Shown piece after piece: positions 5,514 through 13,645 of a DNA stretch of 31,711 nt. The stretch comes from a virus: IMG/VR virus record IMGVR_UViG_3300007734_000568, positions 1 to 31,711 of that record; one strand, 5' to 3'. The position numbers were made by a program, and so were the translations under genes. How positions within the stretch are numbered: position 1 is the stretch's first letter; every line of letters starts with the position of its first letter. The notes beneath the pieces were generated by a model, which saw nothing but the letters and a program-made list of their open reading frames with translations, searched no databases and was not told the DNA's origin.

Positions 5514-5573
5514 TACATGGGCGGCACCGGCCCTAAACGTGGTGCAGCCAACCCTACATCACACCAGACCTCT

Positions 5574-5999
5574 ATGTCCAAACTATCTGTACCGAATCTT
5601 GTACAACAAGGCAAGCTCGCTGCTCATCTTTACGATGAGTGTGACGTTGCTTTATCTCAGTTAAACGAATCTTTTGGCGTACCCTATGATGCGGCCCGAA
5701 GTAATTTAACTAATGATTTAGTTAAAGCTGACTTATCAGGTATCGATCTGAGTTTGTTTCAAGGTAAAGAGTCACTGTTTCGTTTCCCAGAACACAATGC
5801 AAACATCGTGGTGCGAATAACCAAAAGCCCCACGGCTCACTCCAAAATAGATAAACTCGATGACAAAATTGCACAGCTTGAGCAAAAGCTTAAGGTAGCT
5901 AAACTCGAACGCAAACAGTTGATTGATCAACTGAAACTAACGTTCAAAGTTGACTTCAGCACAGACAAAATCAACCTCGCATTCTCCCGAATCAAGTGA
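5574..5999 (+). CDS. Coiled-coil hypothetical protein at the head of the AAA/VWA cassette (141 aa)
   Basis: The frame is open from an ATG at 5517, but that codon coincides with the predicted transcription start. The ATG at 5574 follows a normal A/C-rich leader and is preferred (141 aa). The product has a soluble N-terminal half (LVQQGKLAAHLYDECDVALSQL) and a long coiled coil near residues 95-125 (KIDKLDDKIAQLEQKLKVAKLERKQLIDQLKL). It is the first gene behind the strong promoter, followed after 5 nt by the DUF3150-like gene, so it likely belongs to the same complex. No family is recognised. If the 5517 start were used, translation would be leaderless with 19 extra residues. Confidence 0.65.
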   Translation: MSKLSVPNLVQQGKLAAHLYDECDVALSQLNESFGVPYDAARSNLTNDLVKADLSGIDLSLFQGKESLFRFPEHNANIVVRITKSPTAHSKIDKLDDKIAQLEQKLKVAKLERKQLIDQLKLTFKVDFSTDKINLAFSRIK

Positions 6000-6004
6000 T
6001 CACC

Positions 6005-7216
6005 ATGGACAAAAACATTTTCATCTTGCGCGTTGAAATTAGCGCCAGTGTTAGACAGAGCACACAGATCAAACTAGATGATTTGCGGTTGCAGAAATCA
6101 GTCATTGAAGCTTTAGAAAAGCAACAATCAGTTTCTGTGAGACCTAACTTATCAGGTAAGCTCAAAGAATTTTTGAGTTACTTGCGGATTGAACAACGGA
6201 AATTGTATGACGATTGCACGATCCATCAAGGAGACACTCACTTTCTCCACGAGGATTACTTTACGGACGCAATGCAACGCATTACCTCAATCAGACAGAA
6301 CGCCGCAAACTTTAACGAATTATTAAATGAAATGTGGCTGCCGGAATATGAGAAATGGGCGACCACTGTTTCTGGTTTCCTTGAACCACTGTTTCAGCAT
6401 GAAGATCCTTTGTCGTACAAGATGGCTAAGGAGGCTTATTTATCCTTGTTCCCGACAAAACTAGAGTTCGAGAATCCTATAAACGTCTACGTTTTAGGAC
6501 CGAATCCCGTGTTCATGGATGCTGCAACAAGCAAGGACGATCACCCATTAACAAAAGCTATATGGGAAGCGTCAGTTACAAACACTAATGAGGTGCTTGA
6601 AGCAGCTCGATCAGGAGCAGCAGATCGCGCCTGCCTTAAAGCAGCGGAATTGTTGGATGATCTTGACGTGCGGATCGCTAGCAAAATAGGTGAGCGACAA
6701 ACAGGAGGATCAAAACGTAGAGGTTCCTGGCAAATGACGGCAGAGAATTTACAATTGATCTCTTCACACTGTCCAGGGTTTGAAAAGCTAACAAGTTTAA
6801 CAAAAGAACTAACAGAAGTTGGCCTTGGTTTACAAGCGGGCGAAGCTAAGAAGAGGGATGAAGCATACAATAATTTTGCGGAGATAAAAGTAAGGATAAG
6901 AGAGGAACTAGAGAACATAGTTGCCACGAGGGATTCTTCGGACGGTTTAGAGCTATTGAAGAAATCTTTAACCTTGTCTGGAACGTATAAAGATCTAACT
7001 CTTAAGATAAGAGAAGCTGAGTCGGAGGAGCAGTTGGAAGAACTTTATAGTCAGATCGAGCTAGAAACTAACGTATACAATCAGCGAGCTAAACACCTAC
7101 AAAATTTATTTACGCAACAAAGTGAATTTGTTAAGTCAGCAAACATGGATTTATCCGAAGTATTAGCTGAAGTAAGAACACTAGGTGCCAAGACTGTGGA
7201 GGAGTTAGATTTTTAA
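6005..7216 (+). CDS. DUF3150-like protein, partner of MoxR/VWA pair (403 aa)
   Basis: The ATG at 6005 is preferred over an overlapping GTG at 5996. The product is long and largely helical. Its N-terminal beginning (KNIFILRVEISASVRQSTQIKLDDL), the aromatic middle (LLNEMWLPEYEKWATTVSGFLEPLF) and the gene order before an AAA ATPase and a VWA protein agree with what I recall of DUF3150, a family of unknown function seen next to such genes on plasmids and phages. The C-terminal third is rich in Glu, Leu and Lys, consistent with coiled coil. The last residues are EELDF. I infer a substrate-adaptor or structural role for the ATPase. Family assignment is moderate. Confidence 0.72.
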   Translation: MDKNIFILRVEISASVRQSTQIKLDDLRLQKSVIEALEKQQSVSVRPNLSGKLKEFLSYLRIEQRKLYDDCTIHQGDTHFLHEDYFTDAMQRITSIRQNAANFNELLNEMWLPEYEKWATTVSGFLEPLFQHEDPLSYKMAKEAYLSLFPTKLEFENPINVYVLGPNPVFMDAATSKDDHPLTKAIWEASVTNTNEVLEAARSGAADRACLKAAELLDDLDVRIASKIGERQTGGSKRRGSWQMTAENLQLISSHCPGFEKLTSLTKELTEVGLGLQAGEAKKRDEAYNNFAEIKVRIREELENIVATRDSSDGLELLKKSLTLSGTYKDLTLKIREAESEEQLEELYSQIELETNVYNQRAKHLQNLFTQQSEFVKSANMDLSEVLAEVRTLGAKTVEELDF

Positions 7217-7455
7217 TGAAGAAAACAATCTACACAATTGCATCCGAAAAAGGTTTTCTTAAAGACATAGAGGAATACACAATGGATATCTTGGAAGCAG
7301 TCACTTTTACAAATGTTGACTACGCTTGCGAACGACTGCTTTCTATAAAGCATGCACTTAAAAATAAGTGCTGGGTTACAACGCAAGAGATCACATTTCC
7401 AAGACCTAAACCAGCTGACATCCGTCGCTTTGACACACTCACCAACCAATCATGA
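7216..7455 (+). CDS. Small protein within the MoxR/VWA cassette (79 aa)
   Basis: The gene starts within the previous stop (TAATG) and overlaps the next start (ATGA), so it is fully coupled on both sides. GGAGGAG lies 11 nt upstream, partly a Shine-Dalgarno. The 79-residue product has a beta-rich N-terminus (KKTIYTIASEKGFLKDI), a central helix with two cysteines and a basic, proline-containing tail. No domain is recognised. Its fixed place between the DUF3150-like gene and the ATPase suggests a small accessory subunit, although phage genomes often host unrelated small genes in such gaps. Confidence 0.66.
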   Translation: MKKTIYTIASEKGFLKDIEEYTMDILEAVTFTNVDYACERLLSIKHALKNKCWVTTQEITFPRPKPADIRRFDTLTNQS

Positions 7456-8636
7456 ACGACTTACTTTTCACAAACCTCCAAAAGTTTCGCGGTTCCTTAA
7501 ACAACTCATTTTTAGAACGTGAAGAAATTATTGATGGCCTCTTGGCTTCTGTAATCACAAAACAGAATACGTTTTTGTTTGGATTACCAGGAACAGGCAA
7601 GTCTGAACTAGTCCGTGCCGTATCAAACGGATTTAAAAACAGTAAATTTTTTGGTTACTTGTTATCGCCCACAACAGATCCTTCAGAACTGTTTGGCCCT
7701 GTGGCAATATCAAAGTTGTTGAAAGACGAATACACAAGGGATGTACAAGGATATTTGCCTAGTGCAAACATCGCATTCCTTGATGAGTTGTTTCGTGGTA
7801 GTTCTGCAGTGCTTAACTCACTGTTAACAGTGTTAAACGAACGCACGTTTAATAACGGCAAAGAACTAATCCACACGCCAATTCAATCTGTCGTTGCTGC
7901 TACAAACTCATTTCCGCAGGAGGAATCGCTTCAAGCATTTTGTGATCGGTTTTTATTTAGACCGACAGTTGAAGCTTTAAAGAAACCAGCCTCCCGTAGA
8001 TTGTTAGATCTATGGGCTTTAGGTTTGAAGAAAAGGCCAAACGTTGAATCAGAACTAACTTACGAAGACTTAATCGAACTACAAGAATCCTTAAGTGAAG
8101 TTAAAGTCACAGATGAGTTTCTAGATAAATTCTCACAGGTCTTTGATCTACTTGCTTCTAGAGGAATAACTATTAGCGACAGGCGTCGCGTTCAGATACT
8201 TAAGTTTATTAGAGGCTGGGCTATTGTGCAAGGAGATGATACAGTGTATGCTGATCATCTACACAAATCATTGGTTCATATTATATATCAGAACGTGGAC
8301 GATATAGGAGTTATAAAAGAAGTATTACAACAAGCAATACCCACGGCTGAAAGAATGATTATTGATATAAAGCGAGCGTTAGGCGGGATATTAAGTGAGT
8401 ATCACAGTATTAATGGCCAAGAATGTAAGGCTGTAAGCGATCTAAATAAACTCGTGAGTAAGTTACGTAAAACTCATAACGATGTGTCGGTCTTAGATCA
8501 GAAACTTTCATCCATTATGGAATCGAGTGAGTATCGTATCTCAGCGACCACGAGACAGGAAGCTACTAAGGTGATCCAAACTTTAGACCAAACCAAACAA
8601 TTGATTGCAAAATCAATCTCGGAGTTATGCAAATGA
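7452..8636 (+). CDS. MoxR/RavA-type AAA+ ATPase (394 aa)
   Basis: Walker A is GLPGTGKS (residues 44-51), Walker B is IAFLDE (107-112) followed by the MoxR-typical LFRGSSAVLNSLLTVLNERTFNNG, and sensor 1 lies in VVAATNSFP (Asn152). CDRF (164-167) occupies the usual arginine-finger region. MoxR ATPases form hexamers that remodel protein complexes and usually pair with a VWA protein encoded next door, as here. The length and helical C-terminal part (lid plus coiled coil, about 270-390) are consistent with RavA-like members. The start overlaps the previous gene by ATGA; the end overlaps the VWA gene. All key ATPase residues are intact. Confidence 0.9.
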   Translation: MNDLLFTNLQKFRGSLNNSFLEREEIIDGLLASVITKQNTFLFGLPGTGKSELVRAVSNGFKNSKFFGYLLSPTTDPSELFGPVAISKLLKDEYTRDVQGYLPSANIAFLDELFRGSSAVLNSLLTVLNERTFNNGKELIHTPIQSVVAATNSFPQEESLQAFCDRFLFRPTVEALKKPASRRLLDLWALGLKKRPNVESELTYEDLIELQESLSEVKVTDEFLDKFSQVFDLLASRGITISDRRRVQILKFIRGWAIVQGDDTVYADHLHKSLVHIIYQNVDDIGVIKEVLQQAIPTAERMIIDIKRALGGILSEYHSINGQECKAVSDLNKLVSKLRKTHNDVSVLDQKLSSIMESSEYRISATTRQEATKVIQTLDQTKQLIAKSISELCK

Positions 8637-10180
8637 ACTTAAAAACAGAGCAACAATTTATTCGACTCATAAACAACGAGCCTCTTGTTATTTCGGTCTC
8701 AGCGCTTTGTGATTTTCTATGGGATGACTTTGTTCGTGATGCACAACCAACAGTTAGATACTTAGTTGATTACTACAACATCTCTCAGATATCACGATTT
8801 GGTAAGGAACTATTTGATCTCTTGTACAACGGTGGTGCGGTTACTCCTTTAATAAGTTTAGATGAAGTTGAAGATTACTTTCGACTCAAGCAAGATGGTC
8901 ACAACCCAGCGCATCCAGCGGGGTATAAACCTGAGAATGCCTTTTGGGTGGGCTTGTTCAATGACGTATGCGAATCCCCGATGTGGCCTAACTTAGCTGT
9001 TTTATCGTGCGGTAATCAATTCAATGCAGGTAACAATGCAGTGAACATAATAAACAAACTAAGCGAACTTATAGAAAAACAAGTAGAAGAAAATGAATTA
9101 CTTGGTCAGGCACTGATTAAAGGAGGAAAGCAGATACAAGAACTGCGGGATAAATTTATGCAAGCTATGCAAGAAGGCAATGAAAAACAAGCGGCTGAAT
9201 TTAGACAACTAGGTAAGGAACTAGGAAAACAAATGGAGAAAACTTTTAGTGATGTGCGATCTCAAATGCAGCCTGCTGTATCAAACGTAATAGATAAAGT
9301 AAACGAAGAAGCAGAGGAGTTAAAGGAAGCACTCGATACGTTAGCAGGTACTAACAAAGGAATCGGCTCCCACAGTGACGATTTAGAAACGAAGAGACAC
9401 TTGGCACAAACACTGAAACAGAACAAACGTTTGAAACAGCTGATTAATAAAATTGGAGCCCTAAGAAAAGCTTGGAATAATAGGAAACGTGCTAAGCAAG
9501 CACAAAGTAATTACAGTGACATTGTGGGGGCTAAGTTCTCGGACGATATTAAGAATATCTTCCCTGTTGAATTAGCTCTAGCTGGAGACACTATAGGACG
9601 GACTTTGTTTGCTCTTAAATATTCACAGAAAACTTTATTAACTAAAGACTACGAAGCAAAGATAAAAGAAATATCTAAAGGGCCCGTTGTTATGTACATA
9701 GACGTAAGCGGATCAATGTCTGGAAGCTCAGAGATATGGAGCAAAGCAATTGCTTATGTAGTTGCTGAAGAATGTTTAGAGCAGAAGCGAGAACTTCAAG
9801 TTCATCTGTTTGATACAGTGATACAAGAAAGCATAATTTTAAAAAGTGATCGAAACAATAACGAAAAACTCTTAAACTTTGTGATGACCTGGTCTACAAG
9901 AGGTGGTACAGCCTTCTCAGCTGTATTAAACCACGCGCTGACTAAGGCTCAGATTGATGCCAAAGCCGACGTTCTACTAATCACGGATGGTGAGTCTGAA
10001 ATATCAGATCCTCTTGTACGCCGTTTAAATGAATTTAAAGACGAAACATGCCTTCAATGGAATACTTTTTGTATAGGTCAAAAAGCTAACGTCCTACATA
10101 AATTTAGTGATGAAGTTTTCTTAGTTAATGTCAACGATGACCCTAAGTCTGTTGAATTATTTCAAACATCTTTAAGGTAG
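8633..10180 (+). CDS. VWA-domain protein, ViaA-like partner of the ATPase (515 aa)
   Basis: The ATG at 8633 overlaps the ATPase stop (ATGA) and has GGAG 8 nt upstream; an ATG 6 nt earlier is too close to it. The N-terminal 150 residues are globular, followed by a long charged helical region (about 150-290, with ELREKF-like heptads and an NKRLKQLINKIGALRKAW segment). The C-terminal VWA domain has an intact MIDAS: DVSGS with Asp357, Ser359 and Ser361, Thr426 in TRGGTAFS, and Asp452 in LLITDGES. Such proteins bind a metal and recruit substrates to MoxR ATPases; RavA-ViaA is the known model. The two almost certainly form one machine. Its target in infection is unknown. Confidence 0.9.
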   Translation: MNLKTEQQFIRLINNEPLVISVSALCDFLWDDFVRDAQPTVRYLVDYYNISQISRFGKELFDLLYNGGAVTPLISLDEVEDYFRLKQDGHNPAHPAGYKPENAFWVGLFNDVCESPMWPNLAVLSCGNQFNAGNNAVNIINKLSELIEKQVEENELLGQALIKGGKQIQELRDKFMQAMQEGNEKQAAEFRQLGKELGKQMEKTFSDVRSQMQPAVSNVIDKVNEEAEELKEALDTLAGTNKGIGSHSDDLETKRHLAQTLKQNKRLKQLINKIGALRKAWNNRKRAKQAQSNYSDIVGAKFSDDIKNIFPVELALAGDTIGRTLFALKYSQKTLLTKDYEAKIKEISKGPVVMYIDVSGSMSGSSEIWSKAIAYVVAEECLEQKRELQVHLFDTVIQESIILKSDRNNNEKLLNFVMTWSTRGGTAFSAVLNHALTKAQIDAKADVLLITDGESEISDPLVRRLNEFKDETCLQWNTFCIGQKANVLHKFSDEVFLVNVNDDPKSVELFQTSLR

Positions 10181-10190
10181 TAACTTAATT

Positions 10191-10379
10191 ATGAACACTA
10201 AAAGACAATCGGATCACCAGGTGATTCAGGACATCATTGATTACTACGAAAGGGAGCAGACCTACTACGACACTCAAGCTCACTTAGGTGACGTACGAAC
10301 AACAAACGGTACTCAACTTGAAATTTGTTATAAGATACTCGACGGTAAACGCTACTGGTCTGCTATAGAGTACCCATGA
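10191..10379 (+). CDS. Small hypothetical protein (62 aa)
   Basis: This 62-residue polar protein has an N-terminal helix (DHQVIQDIIDYYEREQTYYDTQ) and a beta-like end (TQLEICYKILDGKRYWSAIEYP). No family is recognised. It follows the VWA gene by 10 nt and overlaps the next gene by ATGA, so it is probably on the same transcript. Aromatic and charged residues predominate; there is no membrane span. Confidence 0.6.
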   Translation: MNTKRQSDHQVIQDIIDYYEREQTYYDTQAHLGDVRTTNGTQLEICYKILDGKRYWSAIEYP

Positions 10380-10840
10380 GTAGAAGTAAAGATCAGAAAG
10401 ATATTAGCGACGTTTTGTTTCAATACTGCCCACGGCGTTCGACAAACGAACTCGAGAAATGGTTAACTAATCTTTTTGTACTTTTAGAAAAAAACAAAGA
10501 AAGCTTAGATAATAATTTTGAACTTACTTTTCACTATAACCAGACATACATAGTGTTTCTAACTAAAAATAATATTTTTAACTTTACACAGATAACTGAC
10601 GAAGGTCTTATTTCTGAGTGTTCCCTACCTTTGACTATATTTTTACAAGAAGCTTTTGCTATTTCAAGAATAGAAGAAGTAAAAAATTTTATGGTTCTTT
10701 CTGACGAGTTTGAGTTTCGTTGCATAGCTATTCTGCTTGCAGATGAGATCATTCAATGGGACGCCACAACAACCTTATCCGCCAGCTTTGCTACCTATGC
10801 AGAGCACAAAACAAAGCTCTCAAACCTTAAGTTTTCATAA
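10376..10840 (+). CDS. Hypothetical protein at the end of the AAA/VWA operon (154 aa)
   Basis: The 154-residue product is rich in Phe, Asn and Ser and is encoded by AT-rich codons. It begins with a helical segment around NELEKWLTNLFVLLEKNKE and has alternating strands after (FELTFHYNQTYIVFLTKNN). No motif or known domain is seen. The start overlaps the previous gene (ATGA). It is the last gene before a break that leads to a separately organised gene, so it may close the cassette transcript. Function unknown. Confidence 0.62.
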   Translation: MSRSKDQKDISDVLFQYCPRRSTNELEKWLTNLFVLLEKNKESLDNNFELTFHYNQTYIVFLTKNNIFNFTQITDEGLISECSLPLTIFLQEAFAISRIEEVKNFMVLSDEFEFRCIAILLADEIIQWDATTTLSASFATYAEHKTKLSNLKFS

Positions 10841-10884
10841 AAAGGTTGCAAGCTTAGTATGTAAGTGTTTAACTGCTCTTGGTC

Positions 10885-10896
10885 ATCACCTCCTTT
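10885..10896 (+). other. 16S rRNA 3'-end mimic directly before a start codon
   Basis: ATCACCTCCTTT is identical to the conserved end of bacterial 16S rRNA, including the anti-Shine-Dalgarno CCTCC, and abuts the ATG at 10897. In mRNA it cannot pair with the ribosome's own anti-Shine-Dalgarno; it could pair with Shine-Dalgarno-like sequences elsewhere. It may be chance. Confidence 0.4.
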
Positions 10897-11703
10897 ATGA
10901 AACTCTCTTTCAAACTTGGCGACGCTTTGCTAGACACAGCTGAAGCCAACGCATTGTTTTCGGCCACAGAAACCAAAGCCTCAATAACGATCAACATTCT
11001 TGATCACATAAACTTGCGCGACGTTGACGCGAAAAAGCTCTTTTCTCTCAGTGTAGAAAAGAAGAACCCCACACTGGCTTCTCTTGCCGCTAAATGTGCG
11101 ATTGAAGGTCTCACACCAGGTAAGAAGCGCCGCACTGCTCCGATGAACCGCATCGTAGACATTGCTCCTAGCAAAAGTTTCTCTGATCCAGACGAAGCTG
11201 TTGCTGCTATAAACCAGATTGACCACATCAAAGGACTTGGAGCAGCAATGCTCTTGGTATCCCTAAGAGACGGACACAAAAAAACTCTCCGCCAAGTAGC
11301 TGTTGAAGCGGTTAACTACCTTGCTTATAGAGGTGAAGTGAGTGCCGACTCAGACTGCTTTAGGGGATTTATTAAGAGCGAAAACGGAAGCTACCGTCCA
11401 ATCTCTAAGGCTCCTGGAGTCGGTAGGAACGAGGTCTACCACGCGTCACCTATGTACATTGCTCTCCGTGATGGCCTAGCTTTGCTGGCTTCCTGGGGAA
11501 TGGTAAGCATGGAAAAAACAGTTGAGTTTGGTTCGAAAGACTCTGAGCCCAACGGGAACTCGGATCTCTTGCGCCGCACTGTATACGCTGTTGAACTGAC
11601 GCCCGCAGGACTTACTGTGGCTAATCAATGGGGAGATATCAGCTACTTTGTAACCACACGTTGGAGCCAAAGGGTCCGTACCCGTAGCGTATATAGTGTG
11701 TGA
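10897..11703 (+). CDS. Winged-helix-like protein of unknown function, separately transcribed (268 aa)
   Basis: The ATG at 10897 is preferred; an in-frame TTG at 10879 would translate the anti-Shine-Dalgarno-like stretch. The C-terminal half contains a helix (MYIALRDGLALLASWGMV) and a strand pair ending VYAVELTPAGLTVANQWGD, reminiscent of the wing of winged-helix DNA-binding domains. The N-terminal half is helical and basic (LTPGKKRRTAPMNRIV). Codons such as CTC, CGC and GCC are more frequent than in the flanking AT-rich genes, as in a highly expressed phage gene. A strong terminator follows immediately. A weak promoter (TTGCAA at 10846, TTAACT at 10869) may precede it. Function not recognised. 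Confidence 0.75.
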   Translation: MKLSFKLGDALLDTAEANALFSATETKASITINILDHINLRDVDAKKLFSLSVEKKNPTLASLAAKCAIEGLTPGKKRRTAPMNRIVDIAPSKSFSDPDEAVAAINQIDHIKGLGAAMLLVSLRDGHKKTLRQVAVEAVNYLAYRGEVSADSDCFRGFIKSENGSYRPISKAPGVGRNEVYHASPMYIALRDGLALLASWGMVSMEKTVEFGSKDSEPNGNSDLLRRTVYAVELTPAGLTVANQWGDISYFVTTRWSQRVRTRSVYSV

Positions 11704-11721
11704 AGCCTAGCCCACCTGTTC

Positions 11722-11746
11722 GGGCGTCCTCTGGGCGCCCTTTTTT
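11722..11746 (+). terminator. Rho-independent terminator
   Basis: GGGCGTCC (11722-11729) pairs with GGGCGCCC (11733-11740) in an 8-bp stem (one G-T) with a 3-nt loop, followed by six Ts (11741-11746). It ends the transcript of the gene at 10897. The DNA polymerase ATG lies only 3 nt beyond the T-run, so transcripts of that gene must read through or start inside the terminator. Confidence 0.9.
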
Positions 11747-11749
11747 ATT

Positions 11750-13645
11750 ATGAATTTATTGTATTTAACATCACAAGATAAGTTTGATAAAGCTTTAGTT
11801 CAATTAGATAAGATCAAAAAACTTTGCATTGACACTGAAACAACTGGATTAGATGCTCGTATAGCAGATGTTAGGTTGATTCAAGTTTGCTCTACAGAAG
11901 AAAACGACGATGACAGGGACATCTACGTTTTTGATATGTTTAAGATTCCAGATCACAGCAAACTAAAAGCTTTTATTGAGAGTCGCGAGATGCTCGTGGC
12001 TCACTCAATGAACTTTGATTTCCAGTTCCTACTAAAAATAGGAATTGATTACAAGAATAAAATATTTGACACTTATATTGCGGAGCGTTGTTTACGTGCT
12101 GGTTTTAAAGAAAAACGAATAAGTCCGCAAGCTAAAAAACCTTATTTTGCAGACGTGTCGTGCAGCTTAAAAGCTGTTGTTAAACGACGATTAGATATTG
12201 AATTAGATAAAGAAGAACAAAGATCTGATTGGTCTAAAGAAGATCTGAAGATTGAACAGATTGAATATGCAGCTAAAGACGTAGACCTCCTCCCACGAGT
12301 GGCGGCCAGCCAATTAAAAGAACTTGTGGAGGAATCTTTACTTGATATTTATTCACTTGAATCTAAGTGTATTCGATCTGTAGCTACTATGTGTCACAAA
12401 GGATTTAATGTAGATGTCACTAAACTAATGGAATTAAAATTTAGCATCAGTAAGGAGCTTACGGATAAAACTTTAGAGTTTTGTATGGCATTGGATAGTG
12501 CACTTCCTGAAGAACTTAAACTTCCTAAAAATTTAGATGGAACATTAGCTATAGGAAAAAAACCAAAGAAAGAATTTAACCCTGGTTCAGGAGTGCAGTG
12601 CATCCGATTGTTTCAGGAACTGGGGATCAATCTGCCTGTGGATGGAACAACCGGTAAGCCTACACTTTCTCAAGTTGCTTTAAGTGAATTTGATAGCGAA
12701 GACGAAATACTAAATATGTACAGAAAGAGAGTGAAAGTAGAAACTAAATTAGAGCACGTAGAAAAACTTATAAACAATATAAACCCGATAACTCAACGAA
12801 TTCACAGCGGTTATAACCAATACGGTGCTAACAGCGGTCGGTTTACGTCCTCAGGCGCAAAAAAACAAACAGCTGCTAAGGAAAAAACAGAGTTTGCAAT
12901 TAACGCTCAACAAATACCAAGGAGCAACGAATTTAGAAGTTGTTTCAGGGCACAAACTGGTTATAAACTTGTAATTTGCGACTTTTCGCAGATTGAACTT
13001 CGGTTAGGGGCAGAACTGATAAATATCCCTCAAATGATCGAAGCTTTTAAAAACGAACAGGACTTGCATACGGTTACTGCAAGTTTAATTTACAAAATTC
13101 CTGTAACGGAGGTACAAAAACACCAGAGGCAAGAGGGAAAAACACTTAATTTTGCTTTGTTATATGGAATGGGTTATCGAAAATATAAAACTTATGCGGC
13201 TCAGTCAGGCAAAGTTATCTCGTTATCAGACGCTAAGGTAGCGCACACAGCCTTCCACACAGCGTACCCACGGCTGCGTGAGTGGCACCGCGAAAGATCG
13301 GCCATGGTTGCTGATGGCTGGTGCTACGTTCGCACTCCGCTGGGTAGGCGACGCCTTTTGTCTTATGACGATGCTCTGATGACGGCTTGTGCAAACACGC
13401 TAATTCAAGGGGCAGGTGCAGACATACTTAAGCTCTCTTTGGCTGAATTAGGTAAGTATCTAGACGAAGAAGCTTCATTAGTGGCTTGTGTGCACGATGA
13501 AATTGTGCTGGAAGTCACTGAAAGCAGAGCAAACCAGTTTAAAGAAATCCTTGAGAAATCAATGACATTGGCAGCAGAGACTATTTTAAAAGTTGTTCCA
13601 GCCAAAGCCGACGCTTCTATTGCAGACACATGGGCAGAAAAATGA
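11750..13645 (+). CDS. Family-A DNA polymerase with 3'-5' exonuclease (631 aa)
   Basis: The N-terminal proofreading domain has Exo I (Asp28, Glu30 in CIDTETTGLD), Exo II (HSMNFD, Asp90) and Exo III (Tyr173, Asp177 in YAAKD). The polymerase domain has motif A (DFSQIELR, Asp411), motif B (K464 to Y472, KTLNFALLYG) and motif C (HDE, 582-584). All catalytic residues are present, so it should be an active replicative polymerase; there is no 5'-nuclease domain, as usual for phage enzymes. The length fits a compact phage PolA. The ATG sits 3 nt after a terminator T-run and lacks a Shine-Dalgarno. The next gene overlaps its end by ATGA. It probably works with the primase-helicase and SSB-like proteins downstream. 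Confidence 0.96.
   Translation: MNLLYLTSQDKFDKALVQLDKIKKLCIDTETTGLDARIADVRLIQVCSTEENDDDRDIYVFDMFKIPDHSKLKAFIESREMLVAHSMNFDFQFLLKIGIDYKNKIFDTYIAERCLRAGFKEKRISPQAKKPYFADVSCSLKAVVKRRLDIELDKEEQRSDWSKEDLKIEQIEYAAKDVDLLPRVAASQLKELVEESLLDIYSLESKCIRSVATMCHKGFNVDVTKLMELKFSISKELTDKTLEFCMALDSALPEELKLPKNLDGTLAIGKKPKKEFNPGSGVQCIRLFQELGINLPVDGTTGKPTLSQVALSEFDSEDEILNMYRKRVKVETKLEHVEKLINNINPITQRIHSGYNQYGANSGRFTSSGAKKQTAAKEKTEFAINAQQIPRSNEFRSCFRAQTGYKLVICDFSQIELRLGAELINIPQMIEAFKNEQDLHTVTASLIYKIPVTEVQKHQRQEGKTLNFALLYGMGYRKYKTYAAQSGKVISLSDAKVAHTAFHTAYPRLREWHRERSAMVADGWCYVRTPLGRRRLLSYDDALMTACANTLIQGAGADILKLSLAELGKYLDEEASLVACVHDEIVLEVTESRANQFKEILEKSMTLAAETILKVVPAKADASIADTWAEK

Noticed and set aside
6541-6927. Minus-strand frame of 128 codons inside the DUF3150-like gene
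   Set aside because: It lies fully inside a well-supported coupled gene and has a low-complexity Ser/Ala/Leu composition typical of an antisense shadow.
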